Source: Rathayibacter sp. Leaf185
GTDB taxonomy: Bacteria; Actinomycetota; Actinomycetes; Actinomycetales; Microbacteriaceae
Assembly (NCBI RefSeq): GCF_001423885.1
Contig: NZ_LMPP01000009.1
Coordinates: forward strand, 235,703 to 299,702
DNA length: 64,000 nt
Direction of reading: 5' to 3'
The translations under genes were made by a program, and so were the position numbers. The notes under the pieces were generated by a model. That model saw nothing but the letters and a program-made list of their open reading frames with translations. It was not told the DNA's origin and did no database searches. The first letter of the stretch is position 1, and each line of letters begins with the position of its first letter. Positions 36,946 to 47,372 of this stretch are shown here, piece by piece.

Positions 36946-38703
36946 CTAGGACGCGGGAACGGCGGTCGGAGCCTGGACGGAGGATCCGCCGACGTCGACT
37001 CCGTTGTACTCCTTGAGGTGCGCGATGGTGGCGTCCACCTCGGAGGCGCGCGTCGCCTCGTCCCAGCCCAGGACGGCTCCAGTGTGCTCGGCGAGCTCAT
37101 CGAGCAGCTCGCGGCTGAGGCCGCCGGTGAAGGCGTGGTTGGTCCGGCGCATGACGAGGTCGATCAGGTGCACGACGCTCTCGCGCTGGGCGAGGTAGCG
37201 GATCTCTCCGGTCGTGAAGTCCTTGTCGAAGTCGAGGGCCTCGTCGTGTCCGTCCGCGAGGGCCTCGATGACCTCCTGTGCACGGGTGCCGTAGCGCTCG
37301 AGCAGCTGGCCGGTGCGGGCCGAGGAGAGGCCCGAGCGGTGCTGGCTGATCCACTGCGCGCGGGACGCGTCGGTGCGGGGGAAGCCCTTGCCGCCTCCGA
37401 TGGGCGTCTTCACGGTCGAGACCCGCCGCGTGACGCCGATCCGCTTGAAGACCTCGTTGGAGAGGTGCTCCGAGAGGGCGCGGAAGGTGGTCCACTTGCC
37501 GCCGACCAGGCTGAGCACCGTCGCGCCGCCCGCTCCGGGGAGTGTGGAGGGCTCGATGCGGTAGTCGCGGGAGACGAATCCGGGTGCCTCGTCGTCGTGA
37601 CGGGGCAGGGGGCGGATGCCCGAGAACTTGAAGACGATCTGCGAGCGGTCGACTGGGATCGAGGGGAAGACGTGGTTGACCAGCTCGAAGAAGTAGTCGA
37701 TCTCCTCCTCGGTGCAGACGGCCGGCTTGGTGGGGTCGGCCTCGATGTCGGTGGTTCCGACCATCACGCGGCCCTTGAGCGGGTAGATCAGGACGATGCG
37801 GCCGTCGCTGTGCTCGAAGAACATCTCGCGGCCCTCGCAGGCCTCGACCAGCTCGGGATTGTCGAGCACGACGTGCGAGCCCTTGGTGCCGCCCATGAAC
37901 GTGGTGGTCGTGCCGAGCGCGGTGTTGGTGAAGTCGGTCCAGGGACCGGAGACGTTCACGACGATGTCGGCCTCGAAGGTGAACTCCTCGCCGCTCTCGC
38001 GGTCGCGGAGCACGACGCCCTTCTCGTCGGCACCGACGGCCTCGACGTAGTTGGCCGCGCGGGCCTTCTTGCCGCCGATGAGCGCGTCGTGCAGCACGTC
38101 GAGCGCGAGGCGCTCGGGCTCGTGGACGGAGGCGTCGAAGTAGGTCGCCGTGTACTTGATCTTCGGGTCGAGCTGGGGCAGCTCGGCCAGGGAGCGCTTG
38201 CGGCCGCGGAACTGGTGGCGCGGGACGACGCCGCCGTCGCGCGAGAAGAAGTCGTACAGGGTGAGGCCGACCTTGATCAGCAGCGCGCCGCGCTCCTGGG
38301 GGGCACCCGACTTGTGGGTCAGGAAGCGCAGCGGGGCCGCGAGGATCCCCGAGAAGGTCGAGTAGATCGGGATCGTGGTCTGCAACGGCTTCACATAATG
38401 GGGAGCGATCTTGAGCAGACCGTTGCGCTCGTGCACACCCTCGTTGACGAGTCGGAACTCGCCGTTCTCGAGGTAGCGGATGCCGCCGTGGATCATGTGG
38501 CTCGAGGCGCTGGAGGCACCCGAGACGTAATCGCCGCGCTCGACGAGGGCGACGTCGACGCCGTTGAGAGCCAGCTCGCGGAAGGTCCCGATGCCGTTGA
38601 TGCCACCTCCGATCACGAGGACGGTGGCGCGGGGGGTGTCGCGCAGGGCGGAGACGCTCTCGCGGAGAGCGGTGTTTCCGGGAGTTCCGGCAGACTGTGC
38701 CAC
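36946..38703 (-). CDS. glpD: Glycerol-3-phosphate dehydrogenase (FAD, respiratory)
   Basis: The 585-residue flavoenzyme has FAD motif VLVIGGGINGIGTFRELAL, GASSASSHMIHGGIRYLE, FKFSGIRPLPRHDDEAPG and VGGKWTTFRALSEHL. The C-terminal 120 residues match the DAO_C domain. It oxidises glycerol 3-phosphate to dihydroxyacetone phosphate and donates electrons to quinone. GTG 38703 is chosen because GAAGGCGAG precedes it; an in-frame extension to 38817 lacks homology and runs into the regulator's promoter. It is divergent from the SorC-type regulator. Confidence 0.94.
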   Translation of the reverse strand: MAQSAGTPGNTALRESVSALRDTPRATVLVIGGGINGIGTFRELALNGVDVALVERGDYVSGASSASSHMIHGGIRYLENGEFRLVNEGVHERNGLLKIAPHYVKPLQTTIPIYSTFSGILAAPLRFLTHKSGAPQERGALLIKVGLTLYDFFSRDGGVVPRHQFRGRKRSLAELPQLDPKIKYTATYFDASVHEPERLALDVLHDALIGGKKARAANYVEAVGADEKGVVLRDRESGEEFTFEADIVVNVSGPWTDFTNTALGTTTTFMGGTKGSHVVLDNPELVEACEGREMFFEHSDGRIVLIYPLKGRVMVGTTDIEADPTKPAVCTEEEIDYFFELVNHVFPSIPVDRSQIVFKFSGIRPLPRHDDEAPGFVSRDYRIEPSTLPGAGGATVLSLVGGKWTTFRALSEHLSNEVFKRIGVTRRVSTVKTPIGGGKGFPRTDASRAQWISQHRSGLSSARTGQLLERYGTRAQEVIEALADGHDEALDFDKDFTTGEIRYLAQRESVVHLIDLVMRRTNHAFTGGLSRELLDELAEHTGAVLGWDEATRASEVDATIAHLKEYNGVDVGGSSVQAPTAVPAS

Positions 38704-38802
38704 TTCGTACTCGCCTTCGTGTCGTGGGTGCTTCGTCGAGGCCTTCACGGAGTGTCCATCTCTGGGGTGGACGATTGATTTCGCGGAGGAATACGGCCAT
38801 CC

Positions 38803-38831
38803 TTGACCCGACAACACATCCGGTCAATACG
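38803..38831 (+). promoter_or_regulatory. Promoter and palindrome upstream of the SorC-type regulator
   Basis: TTGACC (38803-38808) and GGTCAA (38822-38827) form an inverted repeat with a 13-bp spacer. The first arm could also serve as -35, with AATACG (38826-38831) as a weak -10 at 17-bp spacing, so occupancy would block transcription of the regulator. Confidence 0.5.
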
Positions 38832-38857
38832 GGTGGAAATACGTGCAAGGAGCGGCA

Positions 38858-39856
38858 ATGACCCCAGTCCGACCGGTCGTCGAACTCGACGAGACGACGC
38901 ACGCGACCCACCCGGACAAGACACGGGACGCGCTGCGTGCGGCACAGCTCTACTACATGCAGGACCTGACGATGGACGCCATCGCCCACGAGCTGCACAC
39001 CTCGCGCTCCTCCGTCTCGCGGCTGCTCTCGCACGCGAGGGCGACCGGACTGGTCGACATCCAGATCCGCTCCCCCCTCGACCGCGCGAGCGCCCTCTCG
39101 GCCGAGGTGCGCGCGCACTTCGACATCACGGCGCACATCGTGCCGGTGCCCGATCACACCAGCGAGATCGACCGGCTCGAGCGCGTCGCGCTGTCGGCAG
39201 CGCGGATCCTCGGGCAGTTCATCGACTCCAACATGATCGTCGGCATCGCCTGGGGCTCGACGATGAGCGCCATCAGCCGGCATCTGATCGCGAAGGAGAC
39301 GCACAACACCCAGATCGTGCAGCTGAACGGCGCCGGCAACACCGAGACGACCGGGATCAACTACTCGAGCGAGATCCTCCGGCGCTTCGGCGATGCGTAT
39401 GCGGCGAAGGTGCAGCAGTTCCCGGTGCAGGCGTTCTTCGACGACCCGCTGACGAAGCAGGCGGTGTGGCGCGAGCGCTCGACGAAGCGGGTGCTCGAGC
39501 TGCAGCAGCGGATGGACGTCGCGCTGTTCGGACTCGGCTCGCCCTTCGCAGCGGTGCCGTCGAAGGTGTACATCGGCGGGTATCTCGAGGCGAGCGACTT
39601 CACCTCGCTGAGCGCCTCAGGGGTCGTCGGCGACGTGGCGACGGTGTTCTACCGGGCCGACGGGACATGGGACGACATCCCCATGAACGAACGTGCAAGC
39701 GGTCCGGACCTCTCGACGGTGCGTCGCGCGGCTCGCCGCATCTGCGTGGTCTCCGGCTCGTCGAAGCTGCCCGGACTGCGCGGAGCGCTGGCGGCCGGGC
39801 TGATCACCGACCTCATCCTCGACGAGGGCACGGCGCGCGCGCTGATCTCCTCCTGA
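38858..39856 (+). CDS. SorC/DeoR-type sugar-binding transcriptional regulator
   Basis: The 332-residue protein has an N-terminal helix-turn-helix (LTMDAIAHELHTSRSSVSRL) and a SorC effector domain (IVGIAWGSTMSAISRHL, VQLNGAGNTETTG, FGLGSPFAAVPSKVYIGGYL). It stands divergent to glpD and most likely controls glycerol/glycerol phosphate genes in response to a phosphorylated sugar; the effector is not known. ATG 38858 follows an AAGGAG site by 5 nt and is preferred to GTG 38843. Confidence 0.87.
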   Translation: MTPVRPVVELDETTHATHPDKTRDALRAAQLYYMQDLTMDAIAHELHTSRSSVSRLLSHARATGLVDIQIRSPLDRASALSAEVRAHFDITAHIVPVPDHTSEIDRLERVALSAARILGQFIDSNMIVGIAWGSTMSAISRHLIAKETHNTQIVQLNGAGNTETTGINYSSEILRRFGDAYAAKVQQFPVQAFFDDPLTKQAVWRERSTKRVLELQQRMDVALFGLGSPFAAVPSKVYIGGYLEASDFTSLSASGVVGDVATVFYRADGTWDDIPMNERASGPDLSTVRRAARRICVVSGSSKLPGLRGALAAGLITDLILDEGTARALISS

Positions 39857-39938
39857 GGCTCGTCGAGACACCGTCTCCGCTCGCGAGACACCGGGGCCGG
39901 CGCGGCGTCTCGGCGACAGGGCGGCGGCTCGGCGCGGG

Positions 39939-41387
39939 TCAGGACTCGCGGGCGTGGGCGTCGAGGAATTCGTAGACCTCGGCGTCGTCGATACCGGGGA
40001 AGGTTCCGGAGGGCAGCGGGGCCAGCACGTGGGCGTGCAGGCGCGCGCTCGGCCAGGCGTTGCCGTCCCAGCGGGCGGCGAGGTCGGCGGGAGCGCGGCG
40101 GCAGCACGACTCGTCGGGGCAGCGTGAGAGCTCGCGGCGGTCGGTGTCGCGGCCGCGGAAGAAGCGGGCCTCGGCGAAGGGGACGCCGACCGTGATCGAG
40201 AACTCCTCCGTGGCCGTCGTACCGGTCTGCGACGCCGACCAGAAGGTCCCGGCGGGCGTGTCCACGTACTGGTAGTACTCCGTCGTCCGGTTGGTGCGGG
40301 TGAACGCCGACCGGGCCGACCAGTAGCGGCAGACCATCTGGCCCTCGACCGCGCCGGTCACGTCGGTCGGCAGCGGCAGACCGTCATTCTCGTACGCCTT
40401 CTGGATCGAGCCGTCGCCGAGGACCCGCAGGAAGTGCATCCGGATGTCGAGATGCGAGGTCAGCAGGTTGGTGAAGCGGAGCGCCGCGGCCTCGTGCGTC
40501 ACGCCGAAGCCGTCGCGGAAGTCCTCGACCGAGATGTCGCGGTCGCGCTTCGCCTCCTGGAGGAACGCGACGGCGGGCTCGAGCGGCATCAGGCAGGCGG
40601 CGGCGAAGTAGTTGATCTCGAGACGCTGGCGGAGGAAGTCGGCGTAGGTCACGGGGCGCTCGTGGCCGAGCAGGCGGTGCGCCATGGCCTGCAGCGCGAG
40701 CGCGCGCAGCCCGTGGCCGCCGGGGATCGAGGCGGGCGGGAGGTAGATCCGTCCGTTCGCGAGGTCGATCACCGAGCGCGCCGAGTGCGGGAGGTCGCCG
40801 ACGTGGATGATCTCGAAGCCGAGGTGCCGCGCCATCTTCGACACGGAGCTGTGGGTGAGTGCACCGCCGCGGTGGCCGACGGTGCGGAGCATCTCGCCCG
40901 CGATGGTCTCGATCTCGGGCAGGTGCGCGTTGCGCTCGCGCAGCTGGAGGCGCTGCGCGGTGTTGGCCCGTCGCGCCTCCTCCGGTGTCGCGCTCGCCTC
41001 GCTCCTTCGGCGCGCGAGCTCGCGGTACACACCGAGGAACGCCTCGAGGACCGGCGTGGTCAGGGCCTTGTTGACCTTGAACTCCTGCAGCCCGAGCGAA
41101 CGGTAGAGAGACCCCCTCTGAACCCGCGCGAGCTCGATCTCGAGGGCGGCGCGCTCGCTCGGCGGCTCGTCCGAGAGCAGGGCGGCCAGCTCGACCCCGA
41201 GCGCGGAGGCGAGGCCCTGCATGAGCGAGAGACGCGGTTCGCGGCGACCGGTCTCGATCAGGGAGAGCTGGCTCCCCGACACCCCGACCATCTCGGCGAG
41301 CCGGCCGAGCGTCAGCCCGCGGCGGGTGCGGAAGTGGCGGATGCGCTGCCCCAGGAGGGCGGCATCGGTGCCGGCGGTGTCGGTCAC
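39939..41387 (-). CDS. RamB-like XRE/ScfR family regulator
   Basis: The 482-residue protein combines an XRE helix-turn-helix (GQRIRHFRTRRGLTLGRLAE, then VSGSQLSLIETGRREPR) with the long IrrE-like/ScfR domain found in mycobacterial and corynebacterial RamB and PrpR. The C-terminus has a cysteine cluster CPDESCC. RamB controls acetate and glyoxylate-cycle genes in Corynebacterium. The divergent pckG suggests a role in the gluconeogenic switch here. GTG 41387 lies behind TGGAG; an in-frame extension to 41540 reads through the pckG promoter and is rejected. Confidence 0.85.
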   Translation of the reverse strand: MTDTAGTDAALLGQRIRHFRTRRGLTLGRLAEMVGVSGSQLSLIETGRREPRLSLMQGLASALGVELAALLSDEPPSERAALEIELARVQRGSLYRSLGLQEFKVNKALTTPVLEAFLGVYRELARRRSEASATPEEARRANTAQRLQLRERNAHLPEIETIAGEMLRTVGHRGGALTHSSVSKMARHLGFEIIHVGDLPHSARSVIDLANGRIYLPPASIPGGHGLRALALQAMAHRLLGHERPVTYADFLRQRLEINYFAAACLMPLEPAVAFLQEAKRDRDISVEDFRDGFGVTHEAAALRFTNLLTSHLDIRMHFLRVLGDGSIQKAYENDGLPLPTDVTGAVEGQMVCRYWSARSAFTRTNRTTEYYQYVDTPAGTFWSASQTGTTATEEFSITVGVPFAEARFFRGRDTDRRELSRCPDESCCRRAPADLAARWDGNAWPSARLHAHVLAPLPSGTFPGIDDAEVYEFLDAHARES

Positions 41388-41409
41388 GGCGAGCTCCAGT
41401 GGTCGGTTG

Positions 41410-41430
41410 TGACAAAAGCGAAAAAACGAT
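41410..41430. promoter_or_regulatory. AT-rich candidate operator between the RamB-like gene and pckG
   Basis: GTGACAAAAGCGAAAAAACGA stands out as a purine/A-rich tract. It lies between the divergent starts and just upstream of the pckG -35. It faintly resembles the AAAGC/TTTGC core of RamB sites; the assignment is an inference. Confidence 0.35.
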
Positions 41431-41435
41431 GATTC

Positions 41436-41463
41436 TTGACGGCTTTCGGCCCGGGAATACATC
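41436..41463 (+). promoter_or_regulatory. Promoter of pckG
   Basis: TTGACG, 16-bp spacing and TACATC lie 112 nt before ATG 41576. Confidence 0.55.
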
Positions 41464-41575
41464 CCGATCCTCCTCCATCCTGGCTTCAGGCGCCACAGGG
41501 CCCCTCGACAGCGGCCGGCCGCTCGAGAACGACTCCCCACCCGTCGACGACGACAGACCAGAAAGCGGAGCCACC

Positions 41576-43462
41576 ATGAGCATCTTCACCAACACCCTCC
41601 AGCTCGAGCCGGCCACGATGACCGCCCCGACCGCGGTCCCCGCGCCCACCGTCCCCGCCGCTCCCCTGGCGCTGCGCCGCTGGGTCCGCGAGATGGCGGC
41701 GATCCTCGAGCCCGACGCGATCGAGTGGAGCGACGGCTCGCCCGCCGAGTGGTACCGCCTCACCGGCCGCATGGTCGAGGAGGGCAAGCTCATCGCCCTG
41801 AACCCGGAGTGGCGACCCGGCTCGTTCCTGGCGCGGACCGATCCCGACGACGTCGCCCGCGTCGAGGACCGCACCTTCATCTGCACGACCGACGAGGCGG
41901 ACGCCGGCCCCACGAACAACTGGCGCGAGGCCTCCTCGATGAAGGACGAGATCGCGCCCTGGTTCGCCGGCGCCATGCGCGGCCGGACGATGTACGTCGT
42001 CCCCTTCTCGATGGGCCCCGTCGGCGGACCGCTGTCCCAGCTGGGCGTGCAGCTCACCGACTCCGCCTACGCCGTGCTCAACATGCGGATCATGGCCCGC
42101 GTGGGCGCTGCTCCACTCGCCGCGTTCACCGAGGAGACCGCGTTCGTGCGGGGCGTGCACTCGGTGGGCCTCCCCCTCCGCGACGCCGACGGCACGACGC
42201 GGGACGACGTCACCTGGCCCTGCAACGAGACGAAGTACATCACCCAGTTCCCCGAGACCCGCGAGATCTGGTCGTTCGGCTCCGGCTACGGCGGCAACGC
42301 CCTGCTCGCGAAGAAGTGCTTCGCCCTGCGCATCGCCTCGGCGATGGGTCGGGAGGAGGGCTGGCTCGCCGAGCACATGCTGCTCATCCGCATCGTCTCG
42401 CCCGAGGGGCGGCGCTACCACGTGGCTGCGGCGTTCCCGAGCGCGTGCGGCAAGACGAACCTCGCGATGATGCAGCCCGCGATCCCCGGCTGGCGCGTCG
42501 AGACCCTGGGGGACGACATCACCTGGATGAAGAAGGGAGCGGACGGACGGCTGTGGGCCATGAACCCCGAGACCGGCTTCTTCGGGGTCGCGCCCGGCAC
42601 CGGGCGGTCCTCGAACCCGAACGCCGTGCACACGCTCTGGGGCAACACGATCTTCACGAACGTCGCGCTCCGCGAGGACGGCGACGTCTGGTGGGAAGGG
42701 CTGACCGACGAGACGCCCGAGCACCTGACCGACTGGCGCGGCGAGCCGTGGACGCCCGCCTCCGGCACCCCCGCCGCCCACCCGAACGCGCGCTTCACGG
42801 CGCCCGCCCTGCAGTGCCCCTCGCTGTCGGAGGACTGGGACTCGTTCGAGGGCGTGCCCCTGGACGCGATCGTCTTCGGTGGCCGCCGTGCGAGCAACGT
42901 GCCGCTGGTGACCCAGGCCACCTCGTGGCAGCACGGCGTCTTCATGGGCGCGACGATCGCCTCCGAGAAGACGGCGGCGGCCGAGGGCACTGTCGGCGAG
43001 CTGCGCCGCGACCCCTTCGCGATGCTGCCCTTCTGCGGGTACAACATGGCCGACTACTTCGCGCACTGGCTGGCCGTCGGCGAGGACCTGGGAGACAGCG
43101 CGCCGGCGATCTTCCAGGTCAACTGGTTCCGCAAGGGTGCCGACGGCGCCTTCCTCTGGCCCGGTTTCGGCGAGAACGCCCGCGTCATCCAGTGGCTCAT
43201 CCGCCGGGTCGAGGGGCTGGCGGAGGCGCGTCCCAGCGCGATCGGCGACCTCCCGATCGCGATCAACAGCCACGGGCTGAATCTGCCGGCCGCGGTGAAG
43301 GAGGAGCTCTTCTCGGTGCCGGTCGAGGCCTGGCTCGACGAGTGCGACCTGACCGAGCAGTTCTTCGCGCGGTTCGGCGACCGCCTCCCGAGCGCCCTGA
43401 GCGCCGAGCTGACCGCACTGCGCCTCCGTTTGCTGGCCGCCCGGCTGCCAGTCGCTGCGTGA
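41576..43462 (+). CDS. pckG: Phosphoenolpyruvate carboxykinase (GTP)
   Basis: The 628-residue protein is a GTP-type PEPCK. It has the P-loop with reactive Cys (FPSACGKTNLAMM, about residue 286), TLGDDITWMKKGADGRLWA with metal and GTP contacts, and FGGRRASNVPLV. It converts oxaloacetate and GTP to phosphoenolpyruvate, the first step of gluconeogenesis. ATG 41576 is preceded by GCGGAG. It is divergent from the RamB-like regulator. Confidence 0.95.
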   Translation: MSIFTNTLQLEPATMTAPTAVPAPTVPAAPLALRRWVREMAAILEPDAIEWSDGSPAEWYRLTGRMVEEGKLIALNPEWRPGSFLARTDPDDVARVEDRTFICTTDEADAGPTNNWREASSMKDEIAPWFAGAMRGRTMYVVPFSMGPVGGPLSQLGVQLTDSAYAVLNMRIMARVGAAPLAAFTEETAFVRGVHSVGLPLRDADGTTRDDVTWPCNETKYITQFPETREIWSFGSGYGGNALLAKKCFALRIASAMGREEGWLAEHMLLIRIVSPEGRRYHVAAAFPSACGKTNLAMMQPAIPGWRVETLGDDITWMKKGADGRLWAMNPETGFFGVAPGTGRSSNPNAVHTLWGNTIFTNVALREDGDVWWEGLTDETPEHLTDWRGEPWTPASGTPAAHPNARFTAPALQCPSLSEDWDSFEGVPLDAIVFGGRRASNVPLVTQATSWQHGVFMGATIASEKTAAAEGTVGELRRDPFAMLPFCGYNMADYFAHWLAVGEDLGDSAPAIFQVNWFRKGADGAFLWPGFGENARVIQWLIRRVEGLAEARPSAIGDLPIAINSHGLNLPAAVKEELFSVPVEAWLDECDLTEQFFARFGDRLPSALSAELTALRLRLLAARLPVAA

Positions 43463-43565
43463 CACCCTGAACCTGCCGGCCCAGCGCCGGTGCTCCCTGT
43501 GGCCCGCGGAGAGGGACATCCCCTTTCCTCGCAACCTCCTCCGCGGGTCCACTCCCTCTCGATCG

Positions 43566-44531
43566 ATGGACGTCATGGACCGCATCACCCTCCGCTTCCT
43601 CGCCGCTCCGCAGGACGCGACCGCCGACGGCAGCAGCGCCCAGGCCGGCCGCGTGCTCGAGTGGATCGACAAGGCCGGCTACGCCTGCGCCGTCGGCTGG
43701 AGCGGCGGGTACTGCGTCACCGCGTACGTCGGCAACGTGCACTTCACCAGGCCCATCGCGGTCGGCAACCTCATCGAGGCGAGCGCGCGGGTCATCCACA
43801 CCGGACGCACCAGCATGCACGTGCTGGTCGAGGTCGCGCAGGCGGATCCGCGGACCGGCCGGTACGAGGCGGCGACGCACTGCCTCCTGATCTTCGTAGC
43901 GGTCGACGAGGAGAAGCGGCCCCGTGCGGTGCCGGAGTGGCAGCCGCGCTCGATCGAGGACGCGGCGCTCGCCGAGGGCGCCGCCGCCCGCATCGCCGGC
44001 CGCCGCGCGCTGCACGAGGTGATGCGCGAGCAGGAGTACACGGAGGCGGGCACAGGGCCGAAGATCGTCTTCCGCTTCCTGGCCGCGCCCGGCGACGTGA
44101 ACTGGGGCGGCAACGCGCACGGCGGAATCGTGATGCGCTGGATCGACGAGGCGGCGAACGTCGTCGCAGAGGGCTGGACCGGGCGCGACGCGGTGGCGGT
44201 GTACTCAGGCGGCATCCACTTCTACCGGCCGGTGCGCATCGGGCACCTGGTCGAGGTGGAGGCGCGGCTGATCCACACGGGGCCGCGGAGCATGCACCTG
44301 GCGATCCACGTCCGCTCCGGCGATCCGCGCACCGGGGTGCTCGAGCTGACGACGCAGTGCATGAGCGTGTTCGTGGTGCGCGGCGCCGACGGATCGGCCG
44401 AGACCGTGCCGGCGCTCGTGCTCGAGGCCGACGAGGACCGGCGGCTCGATGTACACGCTCGCGAGCTGATCCGGCTGCGGGCGGAGCTGCCTCCGCTGCC
44501 GATCGGCAGTGCGACCGCCTCCGGCCGCTGA
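43566..44531 (+). CDS. Acyl-CoA thioesterase with two hotdog domains
   Basis: The 321-residue protein contains two YciA/BFIT-like hotdog domains. Domain 1 has TLRFLAAPQDATADGSSAQ and domain 2 has FRFLAAPGDVNWGGNAHGG; both continue with a conserved RVLEWID or IVMRWIDEAA helix. Domain 2 has the catalytic-type N/D motif (GDVNWGGNAHGG), while domain 1 replaces the NAHGG with SSAQA. Domain 1 may therefore be structural, as seen in duplicated thioesterases. It would hydrolyse acyl-CoA to free acid and CoA. ATG 43575 is an alternative start. Confidence 0.85.
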   Translation: MDVMDRITLRFLAAPQDATADGSSAQAGRVLEWIDKAGYACAVGWSGGYCVTAYVGNVHFTRPIAVGNLIEASARVIHTGRTSMHVLVEVAQADPRTGRYEAATHCLLIFVAVDEEKRPRAVPEWQPRSIEDAALAEGAAARIAGRRALHEVMREQEYTEAGTGPKIVFRFLAAPGDVNWGGNAHGGIVMRWIDEAANVVAEGWTGRDAVAVYSGGIHFYRPVRIGHLVEVEARLIHTGPRSMHLAIHVRSGDPRTGVLELTTQCMSVFVVRGADGSAETVPALVLEADEDRRLDVHARELIRLRAELPPLPIGSATASGR

Positions 44532-44543
44532 CGTGCCCGGCGA

Positions 44544-44549
44544 TAGGGT
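44544..44549 (+). promoter_or_regulatory. Leaderless-type -10 box of aroQ
   Basis: TAGGGT is followed by 6 nt and GTG 44556. Confidence 0.6.
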
Positions 44550-44555
44550 CGAGCC

Positions 44556-45011
44556 GTGACTCTCCCGCTCCTGGTCGTCAACGGCCCGAACCTGAATCTG
44601 CTCGGCACCCGCGAGCCCGCGCTCTACGGCTCCGACACTCTCGCCGATGCGGAGGCGCTCGCCGCCGACCGCGCGCGCGCCCTCGGTCTCGAGGTCGAGG
44701 TGTTCCAGAGCAACTCGGAGGGGGCGATCATCGACCGTCTGCACGCGGCACGGGGCACCGCCTCCGGCATCGTGCTGAACGCCGGCGCCTACACCCACAC
44801 CTCGATCGCGATCCGCGACGCGGTGCTCGCGACGGAGCTGCCGCTGGTCGAGGTGCACATCAGCAACGTGCACCGCCGCGAGGAGTTCCGCCGGCACTCG
44901 TACCTGTCGGACATCGCGGTCGCCGTCATCGTCGGCGCGGGGATCGCCGGGTACGGATTCGCGGTCGAGGTGCTCGCCCGCCGCCTGGAGGCGGAGACCC
45001 GCCAGGCGTAG
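44556..45011 (+). CDS. aroQ: 3-dehydroquinate dehydratase, type II
   Basis: The 151-residue protein has [19 protein letters not shown] with the catalytic Tyr, [30 protein letters not shown] with the conserved Asn/His, and [20 protein letters not shown]. It dehydrates 3-dehydroquinate in the shikimate pathway. Its stop codon TAG (45009-45011) lies inside the -10 box of the next gene. Confidence 0.95.
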   Translation: MTLPLLVVNGPNLNLLGTREPALYGSDTLADAEALAADRARALGLEVEVFQSNSEGAIIDRLHAARGTASGIVLNAGAYTHTSIAIRDAVLATELPLVEVHISNVHRREEFRRHSYLSDIAVAVIVGAGIAGYGFAVEVLARRLEAETRQA

Positions 45012-45014
45012 CGT
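45009..45014 (+). promoter_or_regulatory. Leaderless-type -10 box of the methyltransferase at 45022
   Basis: TAGCGT is followed by 7 nt and ATG 45022. The first three bases are the aroQ stop codon. Confidence 0.55.
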
Positions 45015-45021
45015 CGAGGGC

Positions 45022-45816
45022 ATGACCGACTCCGATCTCTCCCGCTCCTTCGGCAGTGCCGTCGACGCCTACGACCGCGGACGGCCGCGGTATCCGGACG
45101 ACGCGGTGGACTGGCTGGTCGCGCACGTGCCGTCGCGGGTGGCGGGGGCCTACGTTCCCGAGCGGGCGCGGGAGGCCGGCGCCGACGCCTCCGATCGGCT
45201 GCGGGTCGTGGATCTCGGGGCGGGGACGGGGAAGTTCACGGCGTCGCTCGTCGCGCGCGGGCTGGACGTGACGGCGGTCGAACCGGATCGGAAGATGCTC
45301 GCGAGGTTGAGTGAGAACCTGCCGACAGTCACGTCGATGGAGGGGACGGCGGAGGCGCTTCCGCTCGCCGACGCCTCCGCCGAGCTGATGACGGCGGCGC
45401 AGTCGTGGCACTGGGTCGACGCCGAGCGGGCGAGCGCCGAAGTGGCACGGGTGCTGGTGCCGGAAGGCATGCTCGCGCTGGTCTGGAACATCCGCGACGA
45501 GTCGGTGCCGTGGGTGCGCCGGCTCGGCGAGGTCGCCGGATCCTCGACCGCCGAGCGGTTCGAGACGGTGCATCCTCCGCTCGGAGCGGCGCTCGAGCGG
45601 GTGGCGTACGCCGAGTTCGACTGGGTGTTCGAGCTCGACCGCGCGGGCGTGCTCGACATGTTCGCGTCACGGAGTTACGTGATCGCGATGCCGGAGGAGG
45701 AGCGCGCCGCGACCCTGGCGGCGGTCGAACGGGTCCTCGATGAGGAGTTCGGCGCGGAGGCGCGCGTCGCGATGCCGTACGCGACGCGGGTGACTATCGC
45801 GCGGCGTAGGTCGTGA
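45022..45816 (+). CDS. SAM-dependent methyltransferase (UbiE/Methyltransf_11 type)
   Basis: The 264-residue protein begins SFGSAVDAYDRGRPRYP, followed by SAM motif I VVDLGAGTGKFTASLVARG, acidic motif VEPDRKML and AAQSWHWVDAERASAEVARVL. This layout matches small-molecule class I methyltransferases often found as singletons in actinobacteria. The substrate is unknown. A 20-residue insert between YVPERAREAGADASDRL and motif I is slightly unusual. A strong bidirectional hairpin follows the stop. Confidence 0.85.
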   Translation: MTDSDLSRSFGSAVDAYDRGRPRYPDDAVDWLVAHVPSRVAGAYVPERAREAGADASDRLRVVDLGAGTGKFTASLVARGLDVTAVEPDRKMLARLSENLPTVTSMEGTAEALPLADASAELMTAAQSWHWVDAERASAEVARVLVPEGMLALVWNIRDESVPWVRRLGEVAGSSTAERFETVHPPLGAALERVAYAEFDWVFELDRAGVLDMFASRSYVIAMPEEERAATLAAVERVLDEEFGAEARVAMPYATRVTIARRRS

Positions 45817-45819
45817 GGG

Positions 45820-45875
45820 AACCCCGGACCGTCGAGGCCGTCCTGGAGGGCGGGATGCCTCGACGGTCCGGGGTT
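45820..45875. terminator. Bidirectional terminator between the methyltransferase and aldo/keto reductase genes
   Basis: An 18-bp perfect stem (arms 45820-45837 and 45858-45875, AACCCCGGACC...GGTCCGGGGTT) encloses a 20-nt loop. It starts 3 nt after the + strand stop and ends 24 nt from the minus-strand stop. Positions 45814-45837 recur exactly at 63851-63874. Confidence 0.8.
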
Positions 45876-45898
45876 GCCTCGATGTCGGACGGCGCGGG

Positions 45899-47367
<1,469 letters not shown>

Positions 47368-47372
47368 GAGGA

